From Mytilinidion resinicola (taxonomy: Eukaryota; Ascomycota; Dothideomycetes; Mytilinidiales; Mytilinidiaceae): a DNA stretch of 64,000 nucleotides. The DNA lies in contig NW_022985437.1 of assembly GCF_010093595.1 (NCBI RefSeq), forward strand, positions 2,479,859 to 2,543,858. Direction: 5' to 3'. Of this stretch, positions 1-9,895 are shown one piece after another. The notes beneath the pieces are model-generated. The model saw nothing but the letters and a program-made list of their open reading frames with translations, was not told the origin of the DNA and made no database searches. The translations under genes and the position numbers were made by a program. Each line of letters begins with the position of its first letter. Within the stretch, counting starts at the first letter, position 1.

Positions 1-50
1 CGTTGTTGGTAGGGCCTTCAGCCAGCATGCAACTCAAACCCCGCCCCGCA

Positions 51-129
51 AAACTTGACATCGCGCCTAGATTGCGGAAACCCCATGGGGGCACCCCTAG
101 CAGTGGCAGAGTAGTGTGCACAGACTTAT
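51..129 (+). repeat. Partial MITE-like copy (right half)
   Basis: This stretch reads collinearly with the right half of the intact element near 48.75-48.83 kb. Both run from a block starting AAACTTGACATCG to a terminal GTGTGCACAGACTTATGA. It is also an inverted copy of about 225-301, so it makes a hairpin with the neighbouring full copy. No left half is seen here. Confidence 0.7.
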
Positions 130-218
130 GAACTGTCACTGTAATTCCAAAAACAGAGGGCACACCACTGTTCAAGGAAGAGGGCATCTGCCAGAGTCTA
201 GAGACAGGCCACGAGCAA

Positions 219-428
219 GCCACATGCCTGTGCACACTCGTTTGCCACTGCTTGGGGCCACCCCATGGGGTATCAGATACCTAGACTCGATGGCAAGTTT
301 CAAGCCATAGGAGTTGGACTGCCTCTTGACTAACTGGCTATTGGCTAGTTGGGGTACTCCCCCCAGTGGCGTAGAGTGAGCAAGATTGGAGTCAAGCGAT
401 GATAAACCTGTGTGTCCAGACTTATGGC
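219..428 (-). repeat. MITE-like element, full-length copy
   Basis: A roughly 210-bp unit bounded by imperfect terminal inverted repeats: GCCACATGCCTGTGCACAC at 219-237 and GTGTGTCCAGACTTATGGC at 410-428. Read on the minus strand, its interior is collinear with the copy at 48.6-48.8 kb, sharing the TTGCTCACT, AGTCAAGAGG and CTTGAAACTTG blocks. No transposase is encoded, so this is a non-autonomous element. It lies just downstream of the splice donor of the adjacent transcription-factor-like gene, so it probably sits in that gene's intron or interrupts it. Confidence 0.7.
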
Positions 429-464
429 CCAGCACTGGCAGTTTCCAAGAATGGGAATACTCAC

Positions 465-996
465 ATAGTGTGAACAATAACTGGATCTTTGAACTACCTG
501 GAATAGGCAAACAATCAAAGGGGTCATAGCGATTCCGAGGGGGCGCTTTGATTGGAGGTATGATGACTGCACCACCACAGGTTTGTGGCACTTGTTTCTT
601 GGTGACAGTCCGTATCTTTGATTGCTTCGCCTCGGTACTTGGGCCGGTGACCACCGCATCTTGCTTGCCCGGTTTCCTTTTGGGGGCACTCCTTGGCTGC
701 TTCTCAGGGGGTGTGACTTGGCCGGGTTTTGGGAGCCTAAAACGGCCTTTCAAATTGCCGCCGGCTTGAACAGTCAAGGAAGAGTTAATAGCGGAAAGCG
801 GGATCGTTGTATTGGCGTACTTGTCATTGAAGAAGTTCCTCATTACTACTCGGCGAATCGTAGCCCTCGAAGCGCCCTCGGGCTGGTGAGGCTGGCCAGT
901 AGTAACAAAGAACTCATATTCTCGGCCATCCGGTGCCCTTGTCTCTACATTGTGCGGTGCCAATGGAGACTCCTGATCCTTACTCGACTCGGACAT
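465..996 (-). CDS. Fungal transcription-factor-like protein, 5' exon only (partial)
   Basis: The first exon encodes about 177 residues from an ATG at 994-996. The N-terminus has the pattern of many fungal-specific regulators: a phrase ending FFVTTGQPHQP, then a basic TIRRVVMRNFFNDKY segment at about residues 40-60, a Pro/Lys/Arg-rich linker, and a DPFDCLPIPG motif near the end that usually precedes the fungal regulatory domain. A strong donor, GTGAGT, follows on the minus strand at 464-459. Reading past it gives only repeat-derived sequence. The rest of the gene must lie beyond the left edge, or is lost. No Zn2Cys6 cluster is visible. The family assignment is by pattern only. The MITE copies at 51-428 fall where the first intron should be. 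Confidence 0.5.
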
Positions 997-1748
997 TTTT
1001 GTGATCAGGTCGAGAATATTTACTGATCAATGACCAACCGGGACTCTTCCCTGAGCGGAGATCGACCAAATAGACAAAGCTTAAGGTGCAGGAGAGATTT
1101 GTAGGGAGTCGTTCTTGGATAAGTAACTGCCAGAAGGCGTAATTTCTACAAATCGAATAATGTGCAGACAAAATTGCCGTATGCAGGCAATTGTTGATTT
1201 CGAAAAGCCACTGATGTGTAAGCTGAGCCTTGCAGGGGTCTTGGATGCATGGTGGGGGCGATGGTGCTCACCTATATATAACCGACGGTCGCCAGTTGAT
1301 CGTATCGTATTCGAGAGTCTACCTACGAAGCAATGATAGCCCCATCCGCACGAGCACGACTCAAGCCCGATCGGTTCGAATTCAAGATCTTGGCTTGACT
1401 GTTGGGTTAGATCCAAGTTCCGAAGGACGACTGGAGCTGGCCCTTGGAGGATGCGGCTGCACCTATATTGTTAATCCTTAGTTGGCCTACTGTTGCGGGG
1501 TGGCTTTGTTCGCCGACTCTCGGATATTCTAGATGCCCGCAAGTGTGATTAGAGAGCTGCATCGCATTGGCTATCCAGGGTATGCGACGGAGCTCCTGCT
1601 TCGTAAGCAAATTGGACTGCGCCACCGACTGAATGAATGGACTGGAATGTAACAGAATTTTATTCCATAGGTATCTATTCCCAGTACTCCCGGGCGCCTT
1701 ACCATTAACGCCAGACTAAGTCTACATCGAGAGTCGACGATGTAACGT
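997..1748. other. Intergenic, no gene seen
   Basis: This stretch lies between the regulator-like 5' exon and the 3' end of glutaminyl-tRNA synthetase. Short ORFs on both strands show no domain or splice context. I see no repeat here. Confidence 0.5.
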
Positions 1749-3747
1749 TCATTTCGACTTGTCTTCCCTTAAGCTAACTATTTGGTTGAGAACAATGTTA
1801 TCATCTTCCTTCTCGGGATCGATGCAGAAGTAGCCTGTCCGAAGGGCCTGGAACCGGACGAGATCGTCAGAAGCACGGCTCGGATTGACAGAATGCAGCT
1901 TGACGAGGTCATTCAACCCTTTCTCGATCACTGCATTCTTAAAAATAATCTCGCTGTTCGGGTTGAGATCGTCTGCCCAACCGCCTTCCTTCCAGTCGAG
2001 GGTGTTAGGCGAGTCAGTCTTGAACAATGAGTGGTACTGGCGCGCAATAACCTTGACAGCGGATGAGACGTCGACCCAATGGATATAAGTCTTCGGTTTA
2101 TCCTCCGATTTGACCGCGCGGATCTCGGAAACATGACCGCTGGAATCCTTGGAGAACGAGACCGCACGGACTGCGAAAGGAACATTGAGCAAGCCAACCG
2201 TCTTGTTCGGAGCTAGTCGGAAGTACTCTGGGCTATCTTCTTCTCTGAAGTCGCTGCTGTCGATATAAACTTCGCGGGTAAATTTGACCTGGCGTTCGCC
2301 GGGGATGATACGTTTCGGGTCGTAGGGGACTGTCAACTCCTGTTCATCAGCCTCGGTGGCGTCTTCGATGATTACCTTGATTGGATCGAGTATGAGAGCT
2401 AGCCGTGGCACGCTGCGCTCAAGGTATGATCGGATGGAAGATTCCAGCCTGGTAGTCTGGATTTCCGTGAGGGCGTCTGTCACGCCGAGCCCCTCGACGA
2501 AATTGAGTAGGGCCTGGGCAGGAATACCGCGGCGGCGTAAAGCAACGAGTGTGTACAAACGGGGATCATCCCAACCTCGAACACTTGGTGGGATGACCTT
2601 CTTCTCCACTGTGCCATCGCTGTTCTTCTTCTCGACCGTAACTCCTTCGACGAGCATCTGGATTCGGCGTTTGGAGAGAATGGTGCCAGTGACATTCAGA
2701 CGACCGTATCTGAGGCTTGTTAGCTGTGATCAATTCGTGAGCATATAGATGCACATACTCGCGCTGCATTGGTCCTTTCTCCTCCGATTTTGGCACCTTG
2801 AAATCAAGAGCCTCCAGAAGCCAGTCATATGAAACTCTGGACTGCTGGAATTCTGTAGTGCACATTGAGTGCGATATTTCCTCGAAGGAATCGCACAGGC
2901 AATGTGTGAAGTCATAAGTAGGGTAGATCTTCCACTTCAAACCGGTGCGATGGTGGTGGTTCTTTTCCACGACGCGGTATGCTGGCAGGTCCCACATCTG
3001 AGGGTTTCCTTCATTGGGATCCGTCAAGCTTTGCTTCATGCGGAGGTATGCCTCGCCAGGCGCGTAGTTGCCATCTTTCATGGCCCGGAACTCGGTCAAG
3101 GACTCTTCGATCGGTCGTTCGCGGTGTTTACAGGCATAACGAGGACCGCGGTTGTCGGGACCGCCGCGCTGGAGGTTCACTTCTTCTCCTGTAGTTCGGT
3201 TAGCCACTCATATGTTCCACGATGGTGCTTTTTTCTACTCACTTGAACAATGGCAGACGTAGGCCTTATCCCGGCGAATCAGCTCTTCAGCGAGTTCGTA
3301 GAGGCGGTCGAAGTGGTCGCTGCTGTATGTGATCTTGTACGGCTTAAAGCCCAGCCATTGAATAATCTCTCGGATGGATGTGAAGAATATCTCGTCCTCC
3401 TTGGCCGGGTTCGTATCGTCGTAGCGGAGGAAGCATACACCATTGTGGGCCTTTGCAAAGCCGAAATTGACAGCAATGGCTTTGGCGTGGCCGATGTGAA
3501 GGAAGCCATTGGGCTCAGGAGGGAATCGGGTCCGCACGGGGGTATCGGAAGGCTTCTCTTTGTAGACGCGGGCGAGCCATCCTTCCTCGAAGACGTTGGC
3601 GGGGGCTTTGGAGCTCGAGGTCGAGGTGGAAGTTGTCGCAGCGGAGGGTTCCTTGGGTCGGAGAGCGAATTCGGCCTTCTTCACAGCCTTTTCGGCCTTC
3701 TTCCTAGCCTTCTCCAGAGCCCGCTTCGACTCTTTCGGCGGATCCAT
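1749..3747 (-). CDS. GLN4: Glutaminyl-tRNA synthetase (cytosolic)
   Basis: Charges tRNA-Gln with glutamine; class I synthetase. Three exons (3243-3747, 2759-3188, 1749-2709) splice in frame to 631 aa. Donors are GTGAGT and GTATGT; acceptors are TACAG and CTCAG. After a Lys/Ala-rich charged N-terminal stretch (residues 1-50) come the class I motif [17 protein letters not shown] (HIGH about 84-87) and RYDDTNP. Next are the GlnRS-type catalytic segment and the second signature, LSKRR, about 323-327, rebuilt across the second intron. The C-terminal third is the anticodon-binding beta-barrel region (DPIKVIIED onward). FPPEPNG before HIGH distinguishes GlnRS from cytosolic GluRS. The large N-terminal appended domain of yeast Gln4 is mostly absent, and the protein is shorter than the roughly 800-aa yeast enzyme. 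No broken residues seen. Confidence 0.95.
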
Positions 3748-4119
3748 ACTGTTGTGTTGTCTGCGCGTTGTGGGAATAAAACTTGTTGGAGGGGCAATGT
3801 GATCTTATTCTATGTCTGACTCAAACTGACTCGGGTTGTGGCGCTCAGCCACGGCTTTGCCTTCTCCAACCACAGTACGATTCACATGCTTCAACGAGAA
3901 CCACGAGATAACACACCGGTCTGTGGTGTCTACGTACACCTAGGCAGTATTTAGATGGCAGTAATTATTTGAAGGATTTCAGCCAAAGGAACCGAGTCAG
4001 AAGTCCTCTTTCACACACATTTACAGTATTGCCATACCCCTGAAACGGCTTCATGTATGCTTTTATTGAATTCATAACGCAAGCACTCTCTACTTTCTAC
4101 TATCTGATTTCTAAGGTAT
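3748..4119. other. Intergenic: synthetase promoter and SDR 3' flank
   Basis: Both flanking genes are on the minus strand, so this short gap holds the upstream region of the synthetase and the 3' end of the dehydrogenase. No further gene is seen. Confidence 0.4.
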
Positions 4120-5075
4120 TTAGGATGGAGCCTTGTATCCATCCACATCTGTGCTGTTGGTCTGCTTCTCAAACCTCTTCAGGCTCTCCCCATACTCTTT
4201 CAACTTGTTCGTTATGGCCGCATAGGCATCAGTGCCAACCGCACACCTCATTGGTGGGTCCTTCATGACTGCCAGCTCGTAAAAGACCTTAGCCGCTTTC
4301 ACTGGGTCTCCTGCCTGGGTACCGTTGCGCTTCTTTGCATTGGCTTTTGCGTCAATGTGGTCGTACGCGGGGTGCTTGTTTTCACCAAATTGCATGCTTC
4401 GGCCAGCCCAGTCAGTGCGGAACCCTCCGGGCTCGATGCAGGTGAGTTGGATATTCCATTCTGGCTTCTGTTCCTTCTGAACCGCTTCGCTAAAGCCCTC
4501 TACGGCCCATTTGGAGGCACAATAGATGCTGTATGTTGGAAAACCTGGGCAGTTGTCAGAGGACTTCCTAGTAAGAAAGGCCGTCGGACTAACCAATTTG
4601 ACCACCAACGGAAGTAACTTGCTGGATGCGGCCTCCAGTCTTTTGTTCGCGCATAACCTCCAATGCTCTCCGTGTCACGTTGATCAAGCCAAAGAAGTTA
4701 ACCTCCATCTGGGTCCGGATTTGCTTCTCTGACAAGGACTCGAACTCGCCACTCAGACCGTAGCCGGCATTGTTCACAACGACGTCGACTTTCTTGAACT
4801 TCTTTAGCGCAGCCTCGAACGCTTTGTTGATGGAGGAGGTGTCTGTCACGTCGAGGTCCACAAGCAAGCTGTTGGTATCGTTTGTGCCGGGGAAAGACAG
4901 CGAGGAGGACTTTCGGGCGGTTGCAACGACGTAGTCGCCATTATCAACAACAACTTGTTAAACCAGATGAGCGAATGAAGACTTAATTTACTGGATGATC
5001 TATCTACGAACCTTTAACGAGTTCGGCGCCGAAACCCGTGGATGTACCCGTGATTAGGAAGACTCGTGGTGCCAT
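4120..5075 (-). CDS. Short-chain dehydrogenase/reductase (classical SDR)
   Basis: NAD(P)(H)-dependent oxidoreductase of the classical SDR family; substrate unknown. Three exons (5012-5075, 4594-4953, 4120-4544) join in phase to 282 aa. The cofactor motif TGTSTGFG is at residues 9-16, NNAG at 82-85, a catalytic Ser in the TSVGG segment, and the catalytic pair YCASK (Tyr149, Lys153) lies just after the second intron. Intron 2 has GTTAGT, a CTGAC branch and CCCAG. The C-terminal segment (IEPGGFRTDWAGRS, then a helical tail) resembles fungal SDRs often compared with 17-beta-HSD or ketoreductase-like enzymes. No signal peptide or membrane segment. It follows the synthetase on the same strand but nothing links the two functionally. 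Confidence 0.85.
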
Positions 5076-6640
5076 TTTATTAAGCAGATTGAGCATGTAT
5101 TAGGTGAAAGAGAATCGAAAGGATTGAGTGTTTAGAGGCGAAGGTAGATATATGCTCTCTTCTCCACCCAAAGTCCGCTATTTCCGACCTTTTCTGAAAT
5201 CTATCGATGACGCTTTTTGACGTCGTGACGTCAAATGTGGAAGCAAATTTTTGGACTAAATTCCAAATCCATAGCGGATCATAAAGGTAGACTGTGTAGA
5301 CATTCCAGACTAACAGGTCTCAGGCAAAAGTATATTTGCACGTTGCGTTCCCGAGTTGCGGATGGAGTTTATTGCGCCGGAGTTAACCAACCTACTCCCT
5401 TTCAAATACCTGTGGTGATTGTAAAGCTTTACAGCCAGTACAAGCACTATCTAAAATCCCCGCAATGTCTACTCTAAATCCAAAAAGCACCTGTGCACAC
5501 CAGATTGCTGGTGAATGCGTTCACCTGCCAAGCGACAGGGAAGCGGGCAGGCACTCACCAGTGTAACCATGCCCCGCGGTGAGTGTGTACAACTGTATGC
5601 CGCTGCTTAGGTTGCTTCAGCGCATTCGTAGAAACTTGAGCGTGATGGAAGCTCTTCACCTTGGGCGATTTTTGAAAGTCGTTGAAGCACTCCAAGCACT
5701 GGCAGGCAGATGTAGTTCTACACACAAGAGGACTTTTTGGCGAGACCCCTGCGCCGATCAAGAAACTACTATCGCAGCCGCATCACCTCCCGGCCTGCGA
5801 CGATATGACCCCTCGGACTCCACGCTGATATGGATGAAGATATATCTGTCGAGCTTAGTTATTTGACTGAATTGCCTCCTATTGCCTTCTTAACTTGCAG
5901 AGACCTAAGAAAAAGTTCCGTCTACTCTATCACCGTGCATTCTCTTGCACAGAATAGCGGCCATAGGCTTATCCTTTCATAGGAACGTTAGCGCATGCAG
6001 GAGATGAATCCTAGCGACTCCATGGAATCTCCCTAGCGCAGTGCTACGTTCAACATCTATACCCTTTCGTAGTCCGTACATCCGCCTGACCTTGCAAGAC
6101 GCCACCGAGTGTCTGCAAAAACGAGTCTGGATCCAAGTTTGCCATGCTCCCTTTCCATGTCCAATTGTAGACTGAGTCTTTATTGGAGCCCGCGAGAGCA
6201 TCCCCGCCAGCAACTAGTACTAGAGCATGCGGGACGGGCTAGACTGTATTAAAGTCTGCGCCGCTGAAGAGGTCAGTCCATACGCTGCGATACTCGTATT
6301 CTCGACCGAGTTACATGAAGGTGCGCGCCTGCAGGATCAATCCGTAGGACTCAGCCGTGCTTACATAGACCCGCATGACGAAGGAACCCGTCACTCTGCC
6401 GGTTCTCAGGAGTATTAGTGGATGATGAATCCCTTCGATCGTGGATCAGTGTAACAGCGACCATCTCGCAGCCGCGGTAGTCCAATCCGGTCCGTTATTC
6501 ACATGAACATGTATGCACAAAGCTGCACCGCGTGGTCTAATCTGCAAGGATGAAGTATAGAATCATCAAACGGCCTCCCTACACCATCTCATCATCACTT
6601 CAGAGCCCTGCTGTCGGGGTTTGTATCAAGTCTGCAGTAT
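5076..6640. other. Gene-poor intergenic DNA
   Basis: No ORF here has a recognisable domain, signal peptide or consistent exon structure. The first 150 bp include the SDR promoter. The stretch looks like decayed sequence leading to the inverted repeat. Confidence 0.4.
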
Positions 6641-7103
6641 GTGATCTCCCCCACTCAGCGATCCAACATTGGCCTTCACAAAGAAGTGCTCGCATGAATC
6701 TGAGCTATGGAACCTGCGAAGGGCGGTTTTAGCACTACCTCGACAGCTCAGCCCTAAGCTTTGCAGGAAGCTAGATCAGAAGGCTGCGGTATTGCCTTGG
6801 TAACTATAGCCCTGACAGGGTCTGCAGAACTAGGCCAATGCTTCGAATGACTCTTCTCTTATTCTGCGGCTCATTGTAGATCTGGTCTCCTCTAGAGTCC
6901 CGCGGGCCATTCAAAGCATTCATTACCCTTCCATTAGGCATCCATTGAGCCAGCGCTTTCCTTCCTCTTTCATCAAGGGCTCCACCCGCGAAGCTAAGGG
7001 GCTGAGCTGTCAAAAGGTGTGTCAAAACCCCCGTTTCGTGGCTCAGATTCATGCGAACATGCCTTTGCGAAGGTCCATATTGGATCGCTTTTAGTGGGGT
7101 CAC
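6641..7103. repeat. Large imperfect inverted repeat
   Basis: The left arm (6641-6770) matches the reverse complement of the right arm (6984-7103). Shared blocks in order are AGCGATCCAA, CTTC-CAAAG, CGCATGAATCTGAGC, GGTTTT and GACAGCTCAGCCC-TAGCTT. The arms are about 120-130 bp with scattered mismatches and small gaps, and the spacer is about 210 bp. No transposase ORF is evident. It could be a foldback/MITE element or two head-on copies of a repeat. Confidence 0.65.
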
Positions 7104-7587
7104 CAAAAAGGTGATTCCTACGCACAATGGCGTGTCGAAACAGTGAGGGTTGTGTAATACAATTCCACTCTTGGTGGTGAGGCTCACCGCCGTCACCGCG
7201 ACAACAACCATCACGACGTCCTGTACAGATCGTCAGCCACCTAGTGATTTTGGGATGCTAGGGGTCTGAGGTGCGGCACGATCGGTGAGAAAAAGAGCTG
7301 GTTACGCCCGGTGAGCCCACATAGTCCAACATCATCTGTCTAGCCCGCTCTACAGTCGCTTGCAGAATCAGCTTCCTTTTTTTATGCACATCGTTTTCTG
7401 CGCACGGACTCCAAAGCAATTCTTGGTATGCATTTTATCTGGCCCCTTTTCACCTTTCGATGCTCGCTTTCACACAGAGTGGACAAATAAATTGTATTAA
7501 TCAGAGACTTGGAGGTTCATGCTCCGCAGCACAAACTTATATAAATAAGATCGATGACTATAAGCTGTTACAAAGATATTCCATTTT
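7104..7587. other. Intergenic, no gene seen
   Basis: This stretch runs from the inverted repeat to the 3' end of the PaxB-like gene. No coding signal is seen. Confidence 0.4.
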
Positions 7588-8448
7588 TTAAGGTATCTTC
7601 TCTTTCTCCTCCTTTTCTTTCTCGATCATCTTCCGTTCTGCTCTAATAAAGGCAAAAGGATACACAACTTCCGGGATGATAGTTACAGTCACCAGAGCAA
7701 TACTCGGCCAAGATCCAACATACGCCCAGTTCTGAGGCACGTTAAGATACCGCCAGATAAATACACTAATAGCAGTAAGGATGCCAGAGAATCTTGCGAC
7801 CCTATAGAGAAGTTATTAGCATTATGTTCCTTATAGGCATATATAACTCACCAGATCTCCAGCGATTGCCCTTTAGTGTGCCCATGCTTCCATAGGTACA
7901 ACACTGAGGTCCACCCGACTGGCAACTCTAGGAACCAACCCGTCCAATACGCGGTGACTTGTTCCCCATCATCTGGCAAATACTGGCCTAATGTACGGAG
8001 GAAAGCCACACCAGCGATTATGCCGAGAACAGAGCGAAGTGCTACTCTACGGCGCTTTTCCAGTGGACAAGCGTACTTAATGGCGATATACGTGAATCTC
8101 ACGTCTAGGAGGAACCAAACAAGACATCCTGCAAGCTGAAATTTGCTGGATGCCACAATGAAAGGATAGTATATCTCATAGGCTAAATTGCCAAACCTGA
8201 CACGCGTGTAAGTGAGTGATGCACTAAGGGTTATTATTCTCATACATTAAGTCGATGGGTCCAGCTAAGAACCTGTCACGTTTGGTGCGGATTGTATAAA
8301 AGATGTAGCAGAAGCAGTAAAGAATGGCGCATGATAATATCAGGAAGTCCTAGACGAACAGATAGCTCTGTGGCGGATCAAGGACTAGATCTGATGGTTG
8401 GACCAAAAGGTGGCGCTTTTCGAGCGATTTGGCTAGCGTGAATGGCAT
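7588..8448 (-). pseudogene. PaxB-type integral membrane (terpene-cyclase-like) protein, internal stop
   Basis: Three exons (8246-8448, 7852-8196, 7588-7801) with good splice sites (GTATGA..TCAG, GTGAGT..ATAG) give 253 codons ending in taa. That matches the roughly 240-aa length of the PaxB family of seven-helix membrane proteins, which cyclise prenylated precursors in indole-diterpene and meroterpenoid pathways. Family-like features are an N-terminal DPPQSY, DFLILSCAILYCFCYI, FGNLAYEIYYPF (rebuilt across intron 1), an LLDVRFTYIA segment and a charged Lys/Glu-rich C-terminal tail. Codon 33 is TAG (8350-8352), between DPPQSYLFV and DFLILS, in a region that reads as coding on both sides. No later ATG would restore helix 1. 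It is probably a recent pseudogene. No prenyltransferase or P450 neighbour is present. Confidence 0.65.
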
Positions 8449-8740
8449 ACTTAGGTAGTGTTAATAGTTCTCAGAACCGAAAATGAGGCGTTGTGTAAGT
8501 AGAGAGACAATCTGTCCTTAAAAGACATCGGGCCAGCGTGCTCTGGTTCCCGGAAGCTAATTCTGCAATTTCTGCAATTCACTGTATCTGCCCGCATCCG
8601 TGCATGGAGTTGCTTGCAACCCACCCACGTGCCACCGTATGCCCCCACCAGAGCGCCGATCACCCGCCTCTAGCCCCAAGCTCCAGACCTCAAATCCGTC
8701 ACATCCTCACCAATCCCCCTTTCCCCAACAACACGCCACC

Positions 8741-9248
8741 ATGCCCTCCTCCGACTACGCCGCCGCTACCTCCGGCGCACTCAAACTCAAAGGCGGCTCC
8801 GGCATTGACAAGAAGCGCAAGAAGAAGAAGAAGCCCAAGCCCGCCTCGCCGGCTCCCGTAAACCCAGCTACCGAGCACCAGGAGGACGACCCCGCAACCG
8901 ACCCAGACAAGCTGCAGCAGAGGCAGGATCAAGGCAGTAACAGCGACCTGCAAGCCATCCTCGCGTCCGAAGACGCCTCGGACGCCACGGCGCTGGCGCA
9001 GGGCGTAGGCCGGCGCGAGAAAACCGAGGCGGAGCGCCGGCATGACGAGAGGCGGCGCCGGCGGCTGGACGAGCGCCTGAAGCGGGAGGGGGTCAAGACG
9101 CATAAGGAGCGGGTGGAGGAGCTGAACCGGTATCTGAGCGGGTTGAGCGAGCATCATGATATGTGAGTATATGTCTGGCAACCGTTTGAGTTTTTGGGAT
9201 TGCAAGGATACTGACTTTTGTGGTAGGCCGAGGATCGGACCCGGGTAA
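8741..9248 (+). CDS. FAM32A-like (DUF1754) nuclear protein
   Basis: Two exons (8741-9162 and 9227-9248) give 147 aa. The ATG is in a strong CCACCATG context. The N-terminus ends GALKLKGG and is followed by a Lys-rich run (DKKRKKKKKPKP) typical of FAM32A/DUF1754 proteins. A basic, helical C-terminal part (TEAERRHDERRRRRLDERLKR) leads to the conserved tail EHHDMPRIGPG, which exists only when the 64-bp intron (GTGAGT..CTGAC..GTAG) is removed. Human FAM32A is associated with the spliceosome; that is family knowledge, not shown here. The gene is divergent from the PaxB-like pseudogene, 292 bp between starts. A 256-codon antisense frame across it is a shadow. Confidence 0.85.
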
Positions 9249-9895
9249 CAGAGGCTACTCTGTGAGGGGGATGGTTGGTTGTGGATGGCATACTGGTGGT
9301 TCTCTTGCGGCATGGGTAATGGCGTTTGGGCATTTGGGGGGGAATTGGGCCTCGAGCTGCAAGACTTGTGGATATCGGAACTGAGGCTTGGTTGCTTGCC
9401 AGCACAAAGCGCTGCTGTGACTGCTTCATCGTGTTTGTGGGTGCACTTTCCTGCAGTTGTCAGAAGCAATTCAATACACTCTCATGAATCCGAACTAGGT
9501 GCAAGTTCAATATTTTGAGCAAGCGGTAAAACTCAGGGTTACCATATCTATGTTCAACTCCAATATAAATTGTAAGAATGCTAATGCCATAAGTCTACTA
9601 CCGAAAGATGCGATTACCCACTGTCGATATTAAGGTCCATCCAATTCCGAGGAACAAAACAGATCCATGACGTGCTTTGACCACCAGCCACATAACTGAT
9701 GGAAGCAAATGTGGCAAAGGGCTTCCAGAAACAAACATAAAGTAACAATTCAAGATTTGAGGTCCCTCTTCTCACTTTCTACACAAAGTGGTCCGCTCGC
9801 TCAGGTCGGCTTTTCCCCTCAACCTCCACCATTATACGCTCACGAGCGTTCCAACCCCTCAACCTCATATTTGGACGTCACCATTGGTAGCCAAG
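9249..9895. other. Convergent intergenic region
   Basis: This is 3' flank between two convergent genes. No ORF with support was seen. Confidence 0.4.

Noticed and set aside
1374..1382. GGTTCGAAT, resembling a tRNA T-loop box B
   Set aside because: No matching A box, acceptor stem or cloverleaf around it.
8699..9469. 256-codon minus-strand ORF antisense to the FAM32A-like gene
   Set aside because: Leu/Pro/Gln-rich translation produced by the Lys/Arg-rich codons of the real gene on the other strand.
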